This document shows positions 43,268 to 51,945 of a stretch of DNA of 64,000 nucleotides, piece after piece (within the stretch, counting starts at the first letter, position 1; each line of letters starts with the position of its first letter). Position numbers and translations under genes: made by a program. This DNA comes from Chitinophaga qingshengii. GTDB taxonomy: Bacteria; Bacteroidota; Bacteroidia; Chitinophagales; Chitinophagaceae. The stretch is from assembly GCF_014529935.1 (NCBI RefSeq), contig NZ_JACVFC010000003.1, positions 682,001-746,000 on the forward strand. The letters are read 5' to 3'. Under the pieces are notes generated by a model that saw only the letters and a list, made by a program, of their open reading frames with translations, was not told where the DNA came from and searched no databases.

Positions 43268-44155
43268 TATGCTTCTGGCGTAGCGAATCAGTTTTTTATT
43301 CAGCTCACTGGTCTCACCCTTCCGCTGAATAAAGTAGAAACTTCTTTCTATATGTAATCCCTCGAAAAAAATTTCGGTCAGGTCGCCCTGCTTCAACTCC
43401 TTGAGGACAGATCGTTTGGGCAGGAAACCAATACAGCCGGATTCAATCAGGAAGTTTTTGAGCGCCTCAGTGCCGCCTAACCGCGCTTTTATCTGCAAAG
43501 CATCAATACCGGTCTTGTTTTTCTGCAAGGCGTCTTTCAGCGCTTCGAGGGTCCCGCTGCCACGCTCCCGCAGCGCCACAGGCATATGCAATACCTCTTT
43601 CAACGGATAGTGGCGCGTTTTAGAGAAACCACTCTTTCTGCCACAGACGGCAATTACCTGATCATTGATAAAAGGATGATACACCACATTGGTGAGTTTT
43701 CCCCGGCCTTCAATAATCCCCAGGTTAATATCCTGGTTCAGCAAGGCTTCCAGCACAATCTCGGCATTACGGTTCAGCAGGTTAATTTCTACCTGCGGAT
43801 ATTCCTGTTGAAAAACAGAGAGTACCTTAGGCAGAATATATAACGCCACGGTGGTACTGGCGCCCAGTTTCAGCAACCCCTTTGCCTGGTGTTTATCACT
43901 GAAAGCAGCCATTTCAAATTCTGTGTCCGCTTGTATATTAGCTACCTGCAACAACCGTTTCAGTAAAAAATGACCGGCGTCGGTCAGCGATATCTGAATA
44001 CCCTTGCGCTCGAACAAACGCGTTCTGTAATATTCTTCCAGGTACTTCACATGTTTGCTGATGGCCGGTTGGGAGATAAACAGGGTCTGACTGGCTTTAG
44101 AGAAACTTTTCTCCCGGGCCACTTCTATAAAAACCTGATGGTGGGTAGAAAGCAT
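43256..44155 (-). CDS. LysR-family transcriptional regulator
   Basis: The N-terminal winged helix (VAREKSFSKASQTLFISQPAISKHVKYLE, residues 11-40) is standard LysR, with a linker helix to about residue 90. The effector domain (LGASTTVALYILPKVLSVF, VALRERGSGTLEAL, VLKEL..GDLTEIFFEG) resembles the CysB/CbbR-like substrate-binding fold. It is co-directional with, and 61 bp upstream of, the threonine synthase-like gene. The divergent acyltransferase starts about 100 bp away, so either could be its target. The palindromes at 43215-43267 favour the PLP gene. Confidence 0.92.
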   Translation of the reverse strand: MLSTHHQVFIEVAREKSFSKASQTLFISQPAISKHVKYLEEYYRTRLFERKGIQISLTDAGHFLLKRLLQVANIQADTEFEMAAFSDKHQAKGLLKLGASTTVALYILPKVLSVFQQEYPQVEINLLNRNAEIVLEALLNQDINLGIIEGRGKLTNVVYHPFINDQVIAVCGRKSGFSKTRHYPLKEVLHMPVALRERGSGTLEALKDALQKNKTGIDALQIKARLGGTEALKNFLIESGCIGFLPKRSVLKELKQGDLTEIFFEGLHIERSFYFIQRKGETSELNKKLIRYARSIYNQ

Positions 44156-44252
44156 ATCGCTGAATTTATATTTACAATTTACATGAATGGTAGTGGCTGA
44201 AAAAAAATTTTTTCTACTTTTAACTGCACAAAAAATTCTCCCCTTTTTATTT

Positions 44253-45428
44253 ATGTCTACCCATTCCCGGAACGCGGTACACGCGTTGCTGCCGAAGATC
44301 GCATCGCTGGATCATCTCCGCGCATTTGCTATTTTTTTCGTGTTTTACTATCATTACCGCATCTTCCCGCATCCGGATTGGCTCAATACGCCTGCACGTT
44401 TCGGCTGGACGGGCGTGGACCTGTTTTTTGTGCTCAGCGGCTACCTCATTTCGGGGCAACTTTTCAAGGGAATAGCTATCACGGGAACGGTACGACTAAA
44501 ACCGTTTTATATCAAACGTTTTTTCAGGATTATACCGCCTTACTTGCTGGTACTGGTTTTGTATGTTTGTTTGCCCTCTTTTAGAGAGAAGGAAATGTTG
44601 CCGCCGTTATGGAAGTTCCTGACATTCACACAAAACTTCGGACTGGATCTTAAAACTTATGGGACCTTCTCCCATGCATGGTCCCTGTGCGTGGAAGAAC
44701 AGTTTTATATCCTTTTTCCCTGCCTGCTTTCCTTATTGTTACACGTGAAAGCGGGGCATCGTGCTTTCTGGCTGATACCGGTACTTTTTATAGGAGGATT
44801 TGTCTGTCGTTGGTGGATATATACCTACCAGGTGTCTCCCATGGAGGAAAGCCCGGTTTATTGGGTAGTCTGGTACAAAGCAATTTATTATCCTGTCTAC
44901 AACCGGTTAGATGGATTACTGGCGGGCGTGGCGATTGCGGCTTTGTTCCAGTTTAAACCACTGGTAAAAGAATGGGTCAATAAATTCGCGAACCTGTTTT
45001 TTGTGGCAGGGCTCGCGTTACTCACGGCAGCCTGGTTTGTGACGGAAAACAGTTTTTCGCAGGTAGCTACCGTATATGGTTTCCCGTTAGTATCTGCTGG
45101 GTACGGCCTGATCGTAGCGGCTGCCGTTTGTCCGCGTTGCTGGCTTTACAGCATCAATTCCCGCATCACCGCTTTCATCGCTGCACTATCTTATGCCATC
45201 TACCTGAGCCATAAAGGCGTAATCCACGTTACCCAGGAACTGCTGGGTTCCTGGGGGATGGCAAAAAACAGCGGCTGGATGATGTTGATCTGTTCCATCA
45301 CCTGTATACTGGCAGCCTGGCTGATACGTATTGTGGTGGAAAAACCGGCGCTAAAAATAAGAGATCGTATTTTAGGTAAACAGGCGGTGACTTACGATGC
45401 GCCACAGTCCCGGCAGAAGGTCGCCTGA
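44253..45428 (+). CDS. Acyltransferase 3 (OafA/YrhL-like) membrane protein
   Basis: A polytopic membrane protein with about 10 helices. LDHLRAFAIFFVFYYHY contains the conserved His of this family, and FGWTGVDLFFVLSGYLISG the conserved Arg/Gly region after it. It should transfer an acyl group, usually acetyl, to a surface sugar. The frame also opens at 44187, but the ATG at 44253 puts a short polar lead before the first helix and is preferred. The stop abuts the stop of the ABC ATPase gene on the other strand. Confidence 0.9.
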   Translation: MSTHSRNAVHALLPKIASLDHLRAFAIFFVFYYHYRIFPHPDWLNTPARFGWTGVDLFFVLSGYLISGQLFKGIAITGTVRLKPFYIKRFFRIIPPYLLVLVLYVCLPSFREKEMLPPLWKFLTFTQNFGLDLKTYGTFSHAWSLCVEEQFYILFPCLLSLLLHVKAGHRAFWLIPVLFIGGFVCRWWIYTYQVSPMEESPVYWVVWYKAIYYPVYNRLDGLLAGVAIAALFQFKPLVKEWVNKFANLFFVAGLALLTAAWFVTENSFSQVATVYGFPLVSAGYGLIVAAAVCPRCWLYSINSRITAFIAALSYAIYLSHKGVIHVTQELLGSWGMAKNSGWMMLICSITCILAAWLIRIVVEKPALKIRDRILGKQAVTYDAPQSRQKVA

Positions 45429-46106
45429 CTACCCGGCAATCCTGCCATCTACCAGGTGAATCACCTTGTCGGAACGACGCGCAAAATCATCGTCATGCGT
45501 GACTGTTAAGATGGTCTGGCCTCTTTCGGAAGACAACTTCCGGAACAGGTCAAATACGATGGCGGCATTCTGACTGTCGAGGTTGCCGGTAGGCTCGTCA
45601 CCCATAATAATCAGCGGATCATTGATCAGTGCACGGGCAATGGCTACGCGCTGTTGCTGACCACCGGAAAGCAACGACGCCCGTTTGGGGGCCTGGTCGC
45701 CTACGCCAAGCAGCTGCAACAGGTCTATGGCCCGGTACTCAATTTCATCGGGGGTATAACGGCCAAGCTTCAACGCTGGCAACATCACGTTGCGAAGCAC
45801 ACTGAATTCGGGCAACAGGTAATGAAACTGAAATACAAAACCGATGTGATGATTCCGGAAATCGGCCAGCCAGCGGTTGCGTTTGCCCTGCATCTCTTCG
45901 CCATTGATACGGATACTGCCTTCAAAAGCGGTATCCATGGTAGATAACAGGTACAACAAGGTGGACTTGCCACTGCCCGATTTGCCGGTGATGGATACAA
46001 AATGACCTTTTTCTATGTCGAAACTCAGGTCGGCCAATACCTGCATCCGGGTGGGCTGGTCAAAGTATTTATTGATATTCCTTACTTCTATCAGATTCAT
46101 GATCAT
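45429..46106 (-). CDS. ABC transporter ATP-binding protein (MacB/LolD-like)
   Basis: All ABC ATPase motifs are seen: Walker A GKSGSGKST (41-49), Q-loop FVFQFHYLL, signature LSGGQQQRV, Walker B IIMGDEPTG and H-loop VTHD. The sequence is of the LolD/MacB/FtsE group that works with FtsX-like permeases. It overlaps the permease gene by 4 bp (46103-46106) and is the last gene of the ABC efflux operon. Confidence 0.94.
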   Translation of the reverse strand: MIMNLIEVRNINKYFDQPTRMQVLADLSFDIEKGHFVSITGKSGSGKSTLLYLLSTMDTAFEGSIRINGEEMQGKRNRWLADFRNHHIGFVFQFHYLLPEFSVLRNVMLPALKLGRYTPDEIEYRAIDLLQLLGVGDQAPKRASLLSGGQQQRVAIARALINDPLIIMGDEPTGNLDSQNAAIVFDLFRKLSSERGQTILTVTHDDDFARRSDKVIHLVDGRIAG

Positions 46107-47365
46107 CCTCTTAAAATAGTGATAGGATCTACCTGGGCGGCTTTGCGCGAGGGCAGGTAACCGGCCAGGGTAGTGGTGAGAATGCCGAAAGTAAATCCGG
46201 TTACATAATACATGGCGCTAAAGCTGACCGGCAGGTGGTCCAGGGTAATCATGACATCACTCTTATACGGCATTTTGGAGATGCCATAAGCTGCCAGAAA
46301 ACCAAATACCAGTCCCAATAAAGCACCGGTGAGACCAATAAACAACGCCTGCACCAGGAATATCCAACGGATGTCCGAATCCGAAAATCCCATGGCCTTC
46401 AGGATAGCGATGTCTTTCATCTTCTCGTAAATCATCATGGTCAGGATGTTGAAGATGCCAAAACCTGCCACCAGCAGAATGGTAACGGCTACGCCATATA
46501 CGATCATTTTACGGAGTGCGTCCCCTTCCAGTAAGGCGGCGTTGTCCTGCTTCCAGTCGGAGCCGTGAAACCCGTATTTAGCCTGTAATTCCCGGGACAT
46601 CGCCGGCGCCAGCTCCATATCATGCAGTTTTATTTTGATGTCGGTGATATAGGATACCGGCACTTCCAGGAACCGTTGCACGGTATTCAGGCTCGCATAA
46701 CTCTGCTGCTTATCGATATCAGTCAGACCGGTCTTAAAAATGCCGACTACCTTCACAGAGAAATTGTTCCCCTTTTCGGTGGTGACTTCCATCCTGTCGC
46801 CGGTTTTTACGTTGAGCCGTCTCGCAAGCCCTACACCTAAGACGATGCTGTTGGGCAACGTCGACAGCTCTTTGAAGCTGCCATCCACCAGTTTGGCCTG
46901 TAGATTAAACAACGCGTTTTCCTGCTCGAAACGGATACCATTGATACTGCCGTTGATGGTGCTGGAACCGAGGCGGTAAAACACCTGGGTGCTGACAGCA
47001 CCGGAAATAGCCGCTACGCGAGGGTCTTGCTGCAATGCCTGTACTATCTGCGGCCCATCTTTCAGGCTCAGCAGGATATCTTTGGGTTTTACATGGCTAA
47101 CCACATTCACTGCGCCGGGATCGGCCCTGTCCATAATACTGGAGGAAGCCGTCTGTATTTCGTTGTACAGCCGCAGGTGAGGCGACTGTTCAAACGCTAC
47201 CGCCTGTACGAAATCATTGGAGCCCTGTATAAAACTGACCATAAAAATAAACACAGTGATACCAAAGGCTACGCCGGCGGTGGCGATCACTGTTTGTTTC
47301 AGCCGGGCACGCATATGCGTAAACGCGATGGTGGCTGCGAGTTTAATATTGGTGAATATTTTCAT
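46103..47365 (-). CDS. MacB/FtsX-like ABC permease
   Basis: One N-terminal membrane helix (TVIATAGVAFGITVFIFMVSFI) is followed by a large periplasmic MacB-type domain (about 45-270) and three C-terminal helices (VYGVAVTILLVAGFGIFNIL, FLVQALFIGLTGALLGLVFGFLA, MYYVTGFTFGILTTTLAGYLP), the FtsX layout. It moves substrates or lipoproteins across the periplasm with the ATPase and adaptor of the same operon. The frame extends to 47425, but the ATG at 47365 gives a normal N-terminus and a 4-bp overlap with the adaptor gene. Confidence 0.92.
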   Translation of the reverse strand: MKIFTNIKLAATIAFTHMRARLKQTVIATAGVAFGITVFIFMVSFIQGSNDFVQAVAFEQSPHLRLYNEIQTASSSIMDRADPGAVNVVSHVKPKDILLSLKDGPQIVQALQQDPRVAAISGAVSTQVFYRLGSSTINGSINGIRFEQENALFNLQAKLVDGSFKELSTLPNSIVLGVGLARRLNVKTGDRMEVTTEKGNNFSVKVVGIFKTGLTDIDKQQSYASLNTVQRFLEVPVSYITDIKIKLHDMELAPAMSRELQAKYGFHGSDWKQDNAALLEGDALRKMIVYGVAVTILLVAGFGIFNILTMMIYEKMKDIAILKAMGFSDSDIRWIFLVQALFIGLTGALLGLVFGFLAAYGISKMPYKSDVMITLDHLPVSFSAMYYVTGFTFGILTTTLAGYLPSRKAAQVDPITILRG

Positions 47366-48459
47366 CGTCCTTCTTTTATGGCAACTACATCGCCTGCTTT
47401 CAGACCGGATTTTATTTCTACCCAATCGCCACTGCGGATGCCGGTCACCACAGCGGTTTTATGCAGTTCCTTGCCCTGTTGCAGGTATACGCTGTCGCCC
47501 TTCATTAAATAATCGGAAGGCACCACCAGTCCGGTGACGCGCTCTCTCACCACGATGTTCGCTTCAACGGATGACTGCGGATAAAAAAGCGCGGTGTCCT
47601 GTACTGCAGCTTCTACCTGGAAGCTGCGACTTTCTTTCTGCAACAGCGGAATGATTTTATTGACAGTGGCCACAAACTGTTTGCCTTTGTAGACATCGGT
47701 TTCGAAATACACTTTCTGGTCCAGGCGTATTTTGCTGATGTCCCGTTCATCCACCAGCAGTTCCAGTTTAAAGCGGCCTGGTATGCCCACCATTACGATG
47801 GGATCATTGAGTTGGGCCAGTTCACCGGTTTTTAAGTATACTTTGTATACGCGGCCGTCTACAGGGCTTTTCAGCACTTTGCCTTCGCGGCTCTGCGAGG
47901 TGGCTGCAAGCTGTTGTTGAGCTTGCAGCAGTTTACCGGACAGGTCGTTTTGCAGGGACTTGTACTGGTCCTGCAGGGTTTTGTACTGTGTAGCGCTGCT
48001 GGCTGCCTGCACCCGGGCTTGCTCGGCGTCTTTTTCGGAGACGGCCTTGCTTTTGGCTAACTCCGTATAGCGATCAGCGTTAAGCGCATCCTGTTCCTGC
48101 TGGGTTTTGGCGAGTGCAATACGGTTTTTCAGTTCCGTCAGGGCTGCGGAACCAGCCTGAGCATTGCTGCCGGCCAGGGCTACCTGGCGATGGAGAATGT
48201 CTACCTGTTCCAGTTGACTGGGAGTGCCCAGCACGGCCAGTATTTCGTTTTGTTTTACGTTGTCACCTTCTTTTACTGGTACTTTCAGCAGCAGATCGGC
48301 GGAATTGGCTTTCAGAAAATAATAGGCTTCGGGCATGATTTCTCCGGAAGCATATACCGCTTCATTTAGTGTGCGGGACTGCACCGTATAGGTGGCCGTT
48401 TTGGATTTGCAGGCAAGGAGCAGCAGGCCTATTCCTGCGAGGGTGAGCAATGTTTTCAT
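47362..48459 (-). CDS. Periplasmic adaptor lipoprotein (HlyD/RND type)
   Basis: A short leader ends in a lipobox (GLLLLACKSK, Cys17), so the adaptor is anchored as a lipoprotein. A lipoyl half (NEILAVLG), a long coiled-coil hairpin (about 75-185, rich in Ala, Gln, Lys), the second lipoyl half (VLKSPVDGRVYKVYLKTGEL) and beta-barrel domains follow. It should link the MacB-like pair to the TolC protein encoded just upstream (8-bp gap). Confidence 0.92.
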   Translation of the reverse strand: MKTLLTLAGIGLLLLACKSKTATYTVQSRTLNEAVYASGEIMPEAYYFLKANSADLLLKVPVKEGDNVKQNEILAVLGTPSQLEQVDILHRQVALAGSNAQAGSAALTELKNRIALAKTQQEQDALNADRYTELAKSKAVSEKDAEQARVQAASSATQYKTLQDQYKSLQNDLSGKLLQAQQQLAATSQSREGKVLKSPVDGRVYKVYLKTGELAQLNDPIVMVGIPGRFKLELLVDERDISKIRLDQKVYFETDVYKGKQFVATVNKIIPLLQKESRSFQVEAAVQDTALFYPQSSVEANIVVRERVTGLVVPSDYLMKGDSVYLQQGKELHKTAVVTGIRSGDWVEIKSGLKAGDVVAIKEGR

Positions 48460-48467
48460 GCAGATCT

Positions 48468-49787
48468 TTATTGATGTTGCAGGTAATTGAGTTCTGTATA
48501 ATGTTTAAAAAAGTCGATACGGGCATCGTTCAGTTTCAGCTGTGCATCGTACAGGTCCTGTTGTATCTCTTTTAATTGTATCATATCGATGATGCCCTTG
48601 TTGATCTTTTGTGTGCTCAGAGCTTCGTTTTCTGTAGCCAGCACAATGTTTTCCTTTTGTGTTTGTATATCGCCGGAGGCTTTTTCCAGTAGTAACTTTT
48701 CCTGCAGATATTTTTTCATCTGCTCGCTTTCATATTGTTTAAAGCGACTGGAAGCAGCCTGCCATTGCGCTTTCATGCTGCGTGGTTTGGCGGCGATGTT
48801 GGACCAGGACAATGGAATGCGTAGTTCAATCCCCGCGAAGCCTACGGTATACCAGGGAGAATGGGTGATAAAGTTCAGTTGATCGCCGAATCCCAGTTGC
48901 TGATAAGACCCTCTGGCATGCAGACTAGGGTAGTAGGCCGCCCGGGTACTACGGTACTGTTGCCCGGCGATGGCTACCTTCAGTTGTTCTGATTCATAGT
49001 CAGGTAACTGTGTGGCACTGTAGTTCACCATTTCCACCGGGGGCAATGGTCCGGCAGCCTGGGTAGTCATTATACTATCCAGCGGAAAGCCCATCCAGAA
49101 TTTCAGGTCCAGGTAAGCTTCCTGTAGTGAAGCATGTGCCTGTTGTACGGCCTGCTGTCTGTTTTTTAATAGGGTAGCAGATTGGTTGAAGGCAATTTTA
49201 TCTGTCAGCCCTTTATCAAACTGTAGCTGGATAAGGGCATGAATTTGCTGGTAGTTGCTGTACAATTCCTGTGTTGTGGTAAGATACGCTTGTTGCAGTT
49301 GTGTGCTGTAATAGGCCATGCGCACGTTTTTCAGCAGGGAGCGTTGCAACGAGCGATATTCACTGGCGCCGGCCTGTTGCTGCAATCTTGCCAGTTTGAT
49401 GTGCTGCCAGGTTTGTACATCTACCAGCGGCAGATTTACTTCCGCGCCATAGTTACCCATCCAGGGTGTTCCCATTCGTATAGGCACAAACGTGCCCGCG
49501 GGCTGACCCACCAGTTCTCCGGGAAACACCTGCACGGGTATCTTCCAGTAATTGTTGATCGCAGCAGTAACGGTGACGTCCGGAAGAAGCCGGGCTGAGG
49601 CGGCTTTGCGGTCCTGTGCAGCGGCGTTGGCGGTTTGTGCTTTGCCCAGCAATTCCTGGTTGTGGGCGGTGGCATAGTCCATACATTGTTGCAGGCTCCA
49701 GGTGAGGGTGTCTGTTGCTGGCCTGGCCTGGCTATCCGCTGCGGAAACATAGGCAGTCAGCAATAGCAAAATGATACCTGTTTTCAT
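48468..49787 (-). CDS. TolC-family outer-membrane channel
   Basis: A signal peptide (cleavage near ADSQA) is followed by two OEP repeats with long helices (for example QFDKGLTDKIAFNQSATLLKN in the first half and KYLQEKLLLEKASGDIQTQKENI in the second). It is the first gene of the TolC-adaptor-permease-ATPase operon. A GbsR-type regulator gene lies 65 bp upstream on the same strand, so it could be part of the same transcript and control the pump. Confidence 0.92.
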   Translation of the reverse strand: MKTGIILLLLTAYVSAADSQARPATDTLTWSLQQCMDYATAHNQELLGKAQTANAAAQDRKAASARLLPDVTVTAAINNYWKIPVQVFPGELVGQPAGTFVPIRMGTPWMGNYGAEVNLPLVDVQTWQHIKLARLQQQAGASEYRSLQRSLLKNVRMAYYSTQLQQAYLTTTQELYSNYQQIHALIQLQFDKGLTDKIAFNQSATLLKNRQQAVQQAHASLQEAYLDLKFWMGFPLDSIMTTQAAGPLPPVEMVNYSATQLPDYESEQLKVAIAGQQYRSTRAAYYPSLHARGSYQQLGFGDQLNFITHSPWYTVGFAGIELRIPLSWSNIAAKPRSMKAQWQAASSRFKQYESEQMKKYLQEKLLLEKASGDIQTQKENIVLATENEALSTQKINKGIIDMIQLKEIQQDLYDAQLKLNDARIDFFKHYTELNYLQHQ

Positions 49788-49852
49788 CTTAAATGATTGT
49801 TATTCTTTTAGTTCTGAACGTGGAGAACCAAACTCAACAAAAAAAAGCCGTA

Positions 49853-50317
49853 TTAAGAACCGGCTTTATTGAGCGCGATGGTTCTCTGCCATCTTTCCAT
49901 AATCAGCGGGAGTTCCACCAGTATCATCTTATACAGCAGGGAAACGTCTTCCAGCTCTGCACTGAGATCATCTTCCGTTTCACGAAGGGATTTCACTTCA
50001 TCCAGAAAACCAAAGAACACCTTGATCCTTTCGGACATTGTATCGACATTAAACAAATTAGTCAACCCAGGAGAGAAATAACGTTTCCGTTGCCCGCCCA
50101 TGGTCCTGGAAGTAATCATGTTAGCGGTTTCCAGCCACTTCAGCGCATTGGATACCGCGCTTTTACTTACGCCGAAGTACTCCACGATCTGCTCAAACGT
50201 AGCCTGATGGCCTTCACAAAGCAATAGATAAATATATGCCCGCGCGGCCACGGGTGAAAAGCCCAGGCCCTCCAGCGGTGTACTCAGTTTTTCTATCCTG
50301 TCCCTGTATTTTTCCAA
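49853..50317 (-). CDS. GbsR/MarR-like winged-helix regulator, TTG start
   Basis: A winged-helix protein whose core (RAYIYLLLCEGHQATFEQIVEYFGVSKSAVSNALKWLE) resembles GbsR regulators, with a basic wing (RTMGGQRKRYFSP) and a C-terminal helical dimer region. The only plausible start is TTG at 50317, and no in-frame ATG precedes it. It probably represses the efflux operon that follows. The stop of the next upstream gene is marked by a terminator, so it has its own promoter. Confidence 0.85.
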   Translation of the reverse strand: MEKYRDRIEKLSTPLEGLGFSPVAARAYIYLLLCEGHQATFEQIVEYFGVSKSAVSNALKWLETANMITSRTMGGQRKRYFSPGLTNLFNVDTMSERIKVFFGFLDEVKSLRETEDDLSAELEDVSLLYKMILVELPLIMERWQRTIALNKAGS

Positions 50318-50351
50318 TGCTGATGTTTTGATGAAACAAAGTTGAATGAAA

Positions 50352-50383
50352 AAAGTTGGTTCTCCAAGAAAAGAACCAACTTT
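50352..50383 (-). terminator. Rho-independent terminator of the azoreductase gene
   Basis: A perfect 12-bp stem (AAAGTTGGTTCT with AGAACCAACTTT) and an 8-nt loop, followed on the minus strand by a T-run. It lies 20 bp after the azoreductase stop. Confidence 0.9.
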
Positions 50384-50403
50384 ATTTTAAAAGGAATGAC
50401 CAC

Positions 50404-51006
50404 TCAGACGCTCTCCACACTGGCCAATCCCTTGGCCACGGCGGTATCCCGCGTGGCGGTCATGCCGGCGCCTTCAATACGGTAGGTGCTAACGTCTGTA
50501 ATGCCGAGGAAACCCAGTATATACCGCAGGTAAGGTTCAGCGAAATCGTACGGGCTCATCGGGCCTTCGGAATAGATACCATTGGAGGCGATCGCGAGGT
50601 ATGCCTTTTGACCGGAAAGCAGGCCGGCAGGCATCCCGTCTTTATAGGCGACTGTCTTCGAAGGTCTCACAATATGATCTATCCATGCTTTCAGCGCAGC
50701 AGGCATCTGGAAGTTATAAAGTGGCACGCCAATCACGATGATGTCTGCTGCCATCAGCTGTGCTACGGCTTCGTCGGAGACCTGCAGCAAACGCTGTTGG
50801 GCATCCGTAAGGGATGGCTGTGGTGTCCTGTAAGCGGTTACCAGTTCACCATGCAGTTGTTCATAAGGTTGCCGGGTAACATCGATGGTGACCAATTCTT
50901 TGCCGGGGTGTCGCTGCTGTAGTTTTTCAACGATACGATTGCCCAGCATAATACTGTTGGAGGCTTCGCCACGCGCGCTGGATATGATATGCAGGATATT
51001 TCCCAT
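50404..51006 (-). CDS. azoR: FMN-dependent NADH-azoreductase (AzoR family)
   Basis: A flavodoxin-fold reductase of 200 residues. ILHIISSARGEASNSIMLGNRIVEKL is the FMN phosphate loop region, IIVIGVPLYNFQMPAALKAWIDHI is the AzoR signature, and YLAIASNGIYSEGPMSPYDF follows as usual. It reduces azo compounds and quinones with NADH and protects against quinone stress. It is divergent from an HxlR regulator, a common arrangement in which the HxlR protein senses electrophiles and controls the reductase. Confidence 0.93.
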   Translation of the reverse strand: MGNILHIISSARGEASNSIMLGNRIVEKLQQRHPGKELVTIDVTRQPYEQLHGELVTAYRTPQPSLTDAQQRLLQVSDEAVAQLMAADIIVIGVPLYNFQMPAALKAWIDHIVRPSKTVAYKDGMPAGLLSGQKAYLAIASNGIYSEGPMSPYDFAEPYLRYILGFLGITDVSTYRIEGAGMTATRDTAVAKGLASVESV

Positions 51007-51022
51007 GTTCTGTTTTTTTAGA

Positions 51023-51067
51023 TACTTTTGTTTTTATAGAATATCTTTCTGTCCGGATACAAAAGTA
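51023..51067. promoter_or_regulatory. Facing TACTTTTG promoter elements between azoR and hxlR-like genes
   Basis: TACTTTTG lies at 51023-51030 on the plus strand and again at 51060-51067 on the minus strand. Both fit TAnnTTTG. The minus copy lies about 54 bp before the azoreductase ATG and the plus copy about 110 bp before the HxlR ATG. Confidence 0.5.
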
Positions 51068-51102
51068 CTGTTCGTTAAAAGCCATCGTATCAACGTAACC
51101 AA

Positions 51103-51120
51103 GAGGTTAGTGCTATCCTC
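51103..51120. promoter_or_regulatory. Candidate HxlR operator
   Basis: GAGGTTAG-TG-CTATCCTC is an inverted repeat with one mismatch, 20 bp before the HxlR start and within the shared divergent region. Confidence 0.45.
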
Positions 51121-51140
51121 GCGGTTAGCAATTCTTGTAT

Positions 51141-51500
51141 ATGGAAACAATAACTACCACCACCCATAACCCGGCAAGATGCCTGGAACTGATTCCCGCA
51201 GCGGAAGATGCATTGTATGTGATTGCCAGCAAATGGACTATGCGTATCCTCCTGGCACTGCGCGGCGGAGACAAACGTTTTAATGAACTGCAACGCCACC
51301 TGTCGGGCATTTCAGCCCGGGTGCTCTCCAATGAACTGAAAGGGCTGGAACTGAATGGCCTTATTGCCCGGCGAACACTCGATAACGGCACTGTGCTGTA
51401 TATGCACAACGATTATGCAGACTCTCTCAAGAGCGTGATAAGGGAGTTGTCATTATGGGGAATACAACACAAACAGAAGATCAGAAATAAAGAAATCTGA
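51141..51500 (+). CDS. HxlR-family winged-helix regulator
   Basis: The opening CLELIPAAEDALYVIASKWTM and LALRGGDKRFNELQRHLSGISARVLSNELKGLE form the HxlR helix-turn-helix. The wing is ARRTLDNGTVLYMHNDY. A Cys near the N-terminus (Cys15 in the predicted protein) could sense electrophiles. It is divergent from the azoreductase gene and probably controls it. The frame also opens at a TTG at 51135, but ATG at 51141 is preferred. The VOC gene follows 16 bp later. Confidence 0.92.
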   Translation: METITTTTHNPARCLELIPAAEDALYVIASKWTMRILLALRGGDKRFNELQRHLSGISARVLSNELKGLELNGLIARRTLDNGTVLYMHNDYADSLKSVIRELSLWGIQHKQKIRNKEI

Positions 51501-51516
51501 CCGATAAAAATAACGT

Positions 51517-51891
51517 ATGATCAGACCGGAAATCATTATTGCCGTCAAAGACGTAGAGAAAAGTTCCCAATGGTATCAACACCTGCTGGGCTGTGAAAGC
51601 CGTCACGGCGGACCAACATTCGAAATCCTCGCCGATCCGGAAGATGATACTGTTGCGCTGTGCCTGCATAAATGGGGCGCCCATGAACATCCTACCATGA
51701 TGAACGCCGCCATCACGCCCGGCAATGGACTCATCCTATTTTTCCGGGTCACTCACTTTGAAACGGCCTGGAAGAAAGCACAGGAGCTGAAAGCAGTGGT
51801 AGCAGAGCCGCCACACGTCAACAACAACTCCGGCAGAAATGAATTTTCGCTTCGGGACCCGGATGGGTATTATGTGTCTGTTACAGATTAA
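51517..51891 (+). CDS. VOC-family (glyoxalase-like) protein
   Basis: A single VOC half-domain repeat protein of 124 residues: IIIAVKDVEKSSQWYQHLLGCE opens it, and the C-terminal FSLRDPDGYYVSVTD holds a likely metal-ligand region. Similar proteins confer tolerance to reactive or antibiotic compounds, or open glutathione-type adducts, but no specific reaction can be read. It is probably co-transcribed with the HxlR gene. Confidence 0.85.
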   Translation: MIRPEIIIAVKDVEKSSQWYQHLLGCESRHGGPTFEILADPEDDTVALCLHKWGAHEHPTMMNAAITPGNGLILFFRVTHFETAWKKAQELKAVVAEPPHVNNNSGRNEFSLRDPDGYYVSVTD

Positions 51892-51900
51892 CCAGCATAA

Positions 51901-51927
51901 AAAAGCCCGGGATATTTAATCCCGGGC
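51901..51927. terminator. Terminator between the VOC gene and the GH88 gene
   Basis: A perfect 9-bp stem (GCCCGGGAT with ATCCCGGGC, loop ATTTA) lies between convergent genes. On the minus strand it is followed by a T-run, so it ends the heparan-sulfate operon. On the plus strand the tail is weaker. Confidence 0.88.
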
Positions 51928-51945
51928 CTCTATTGTTCACCGTTT

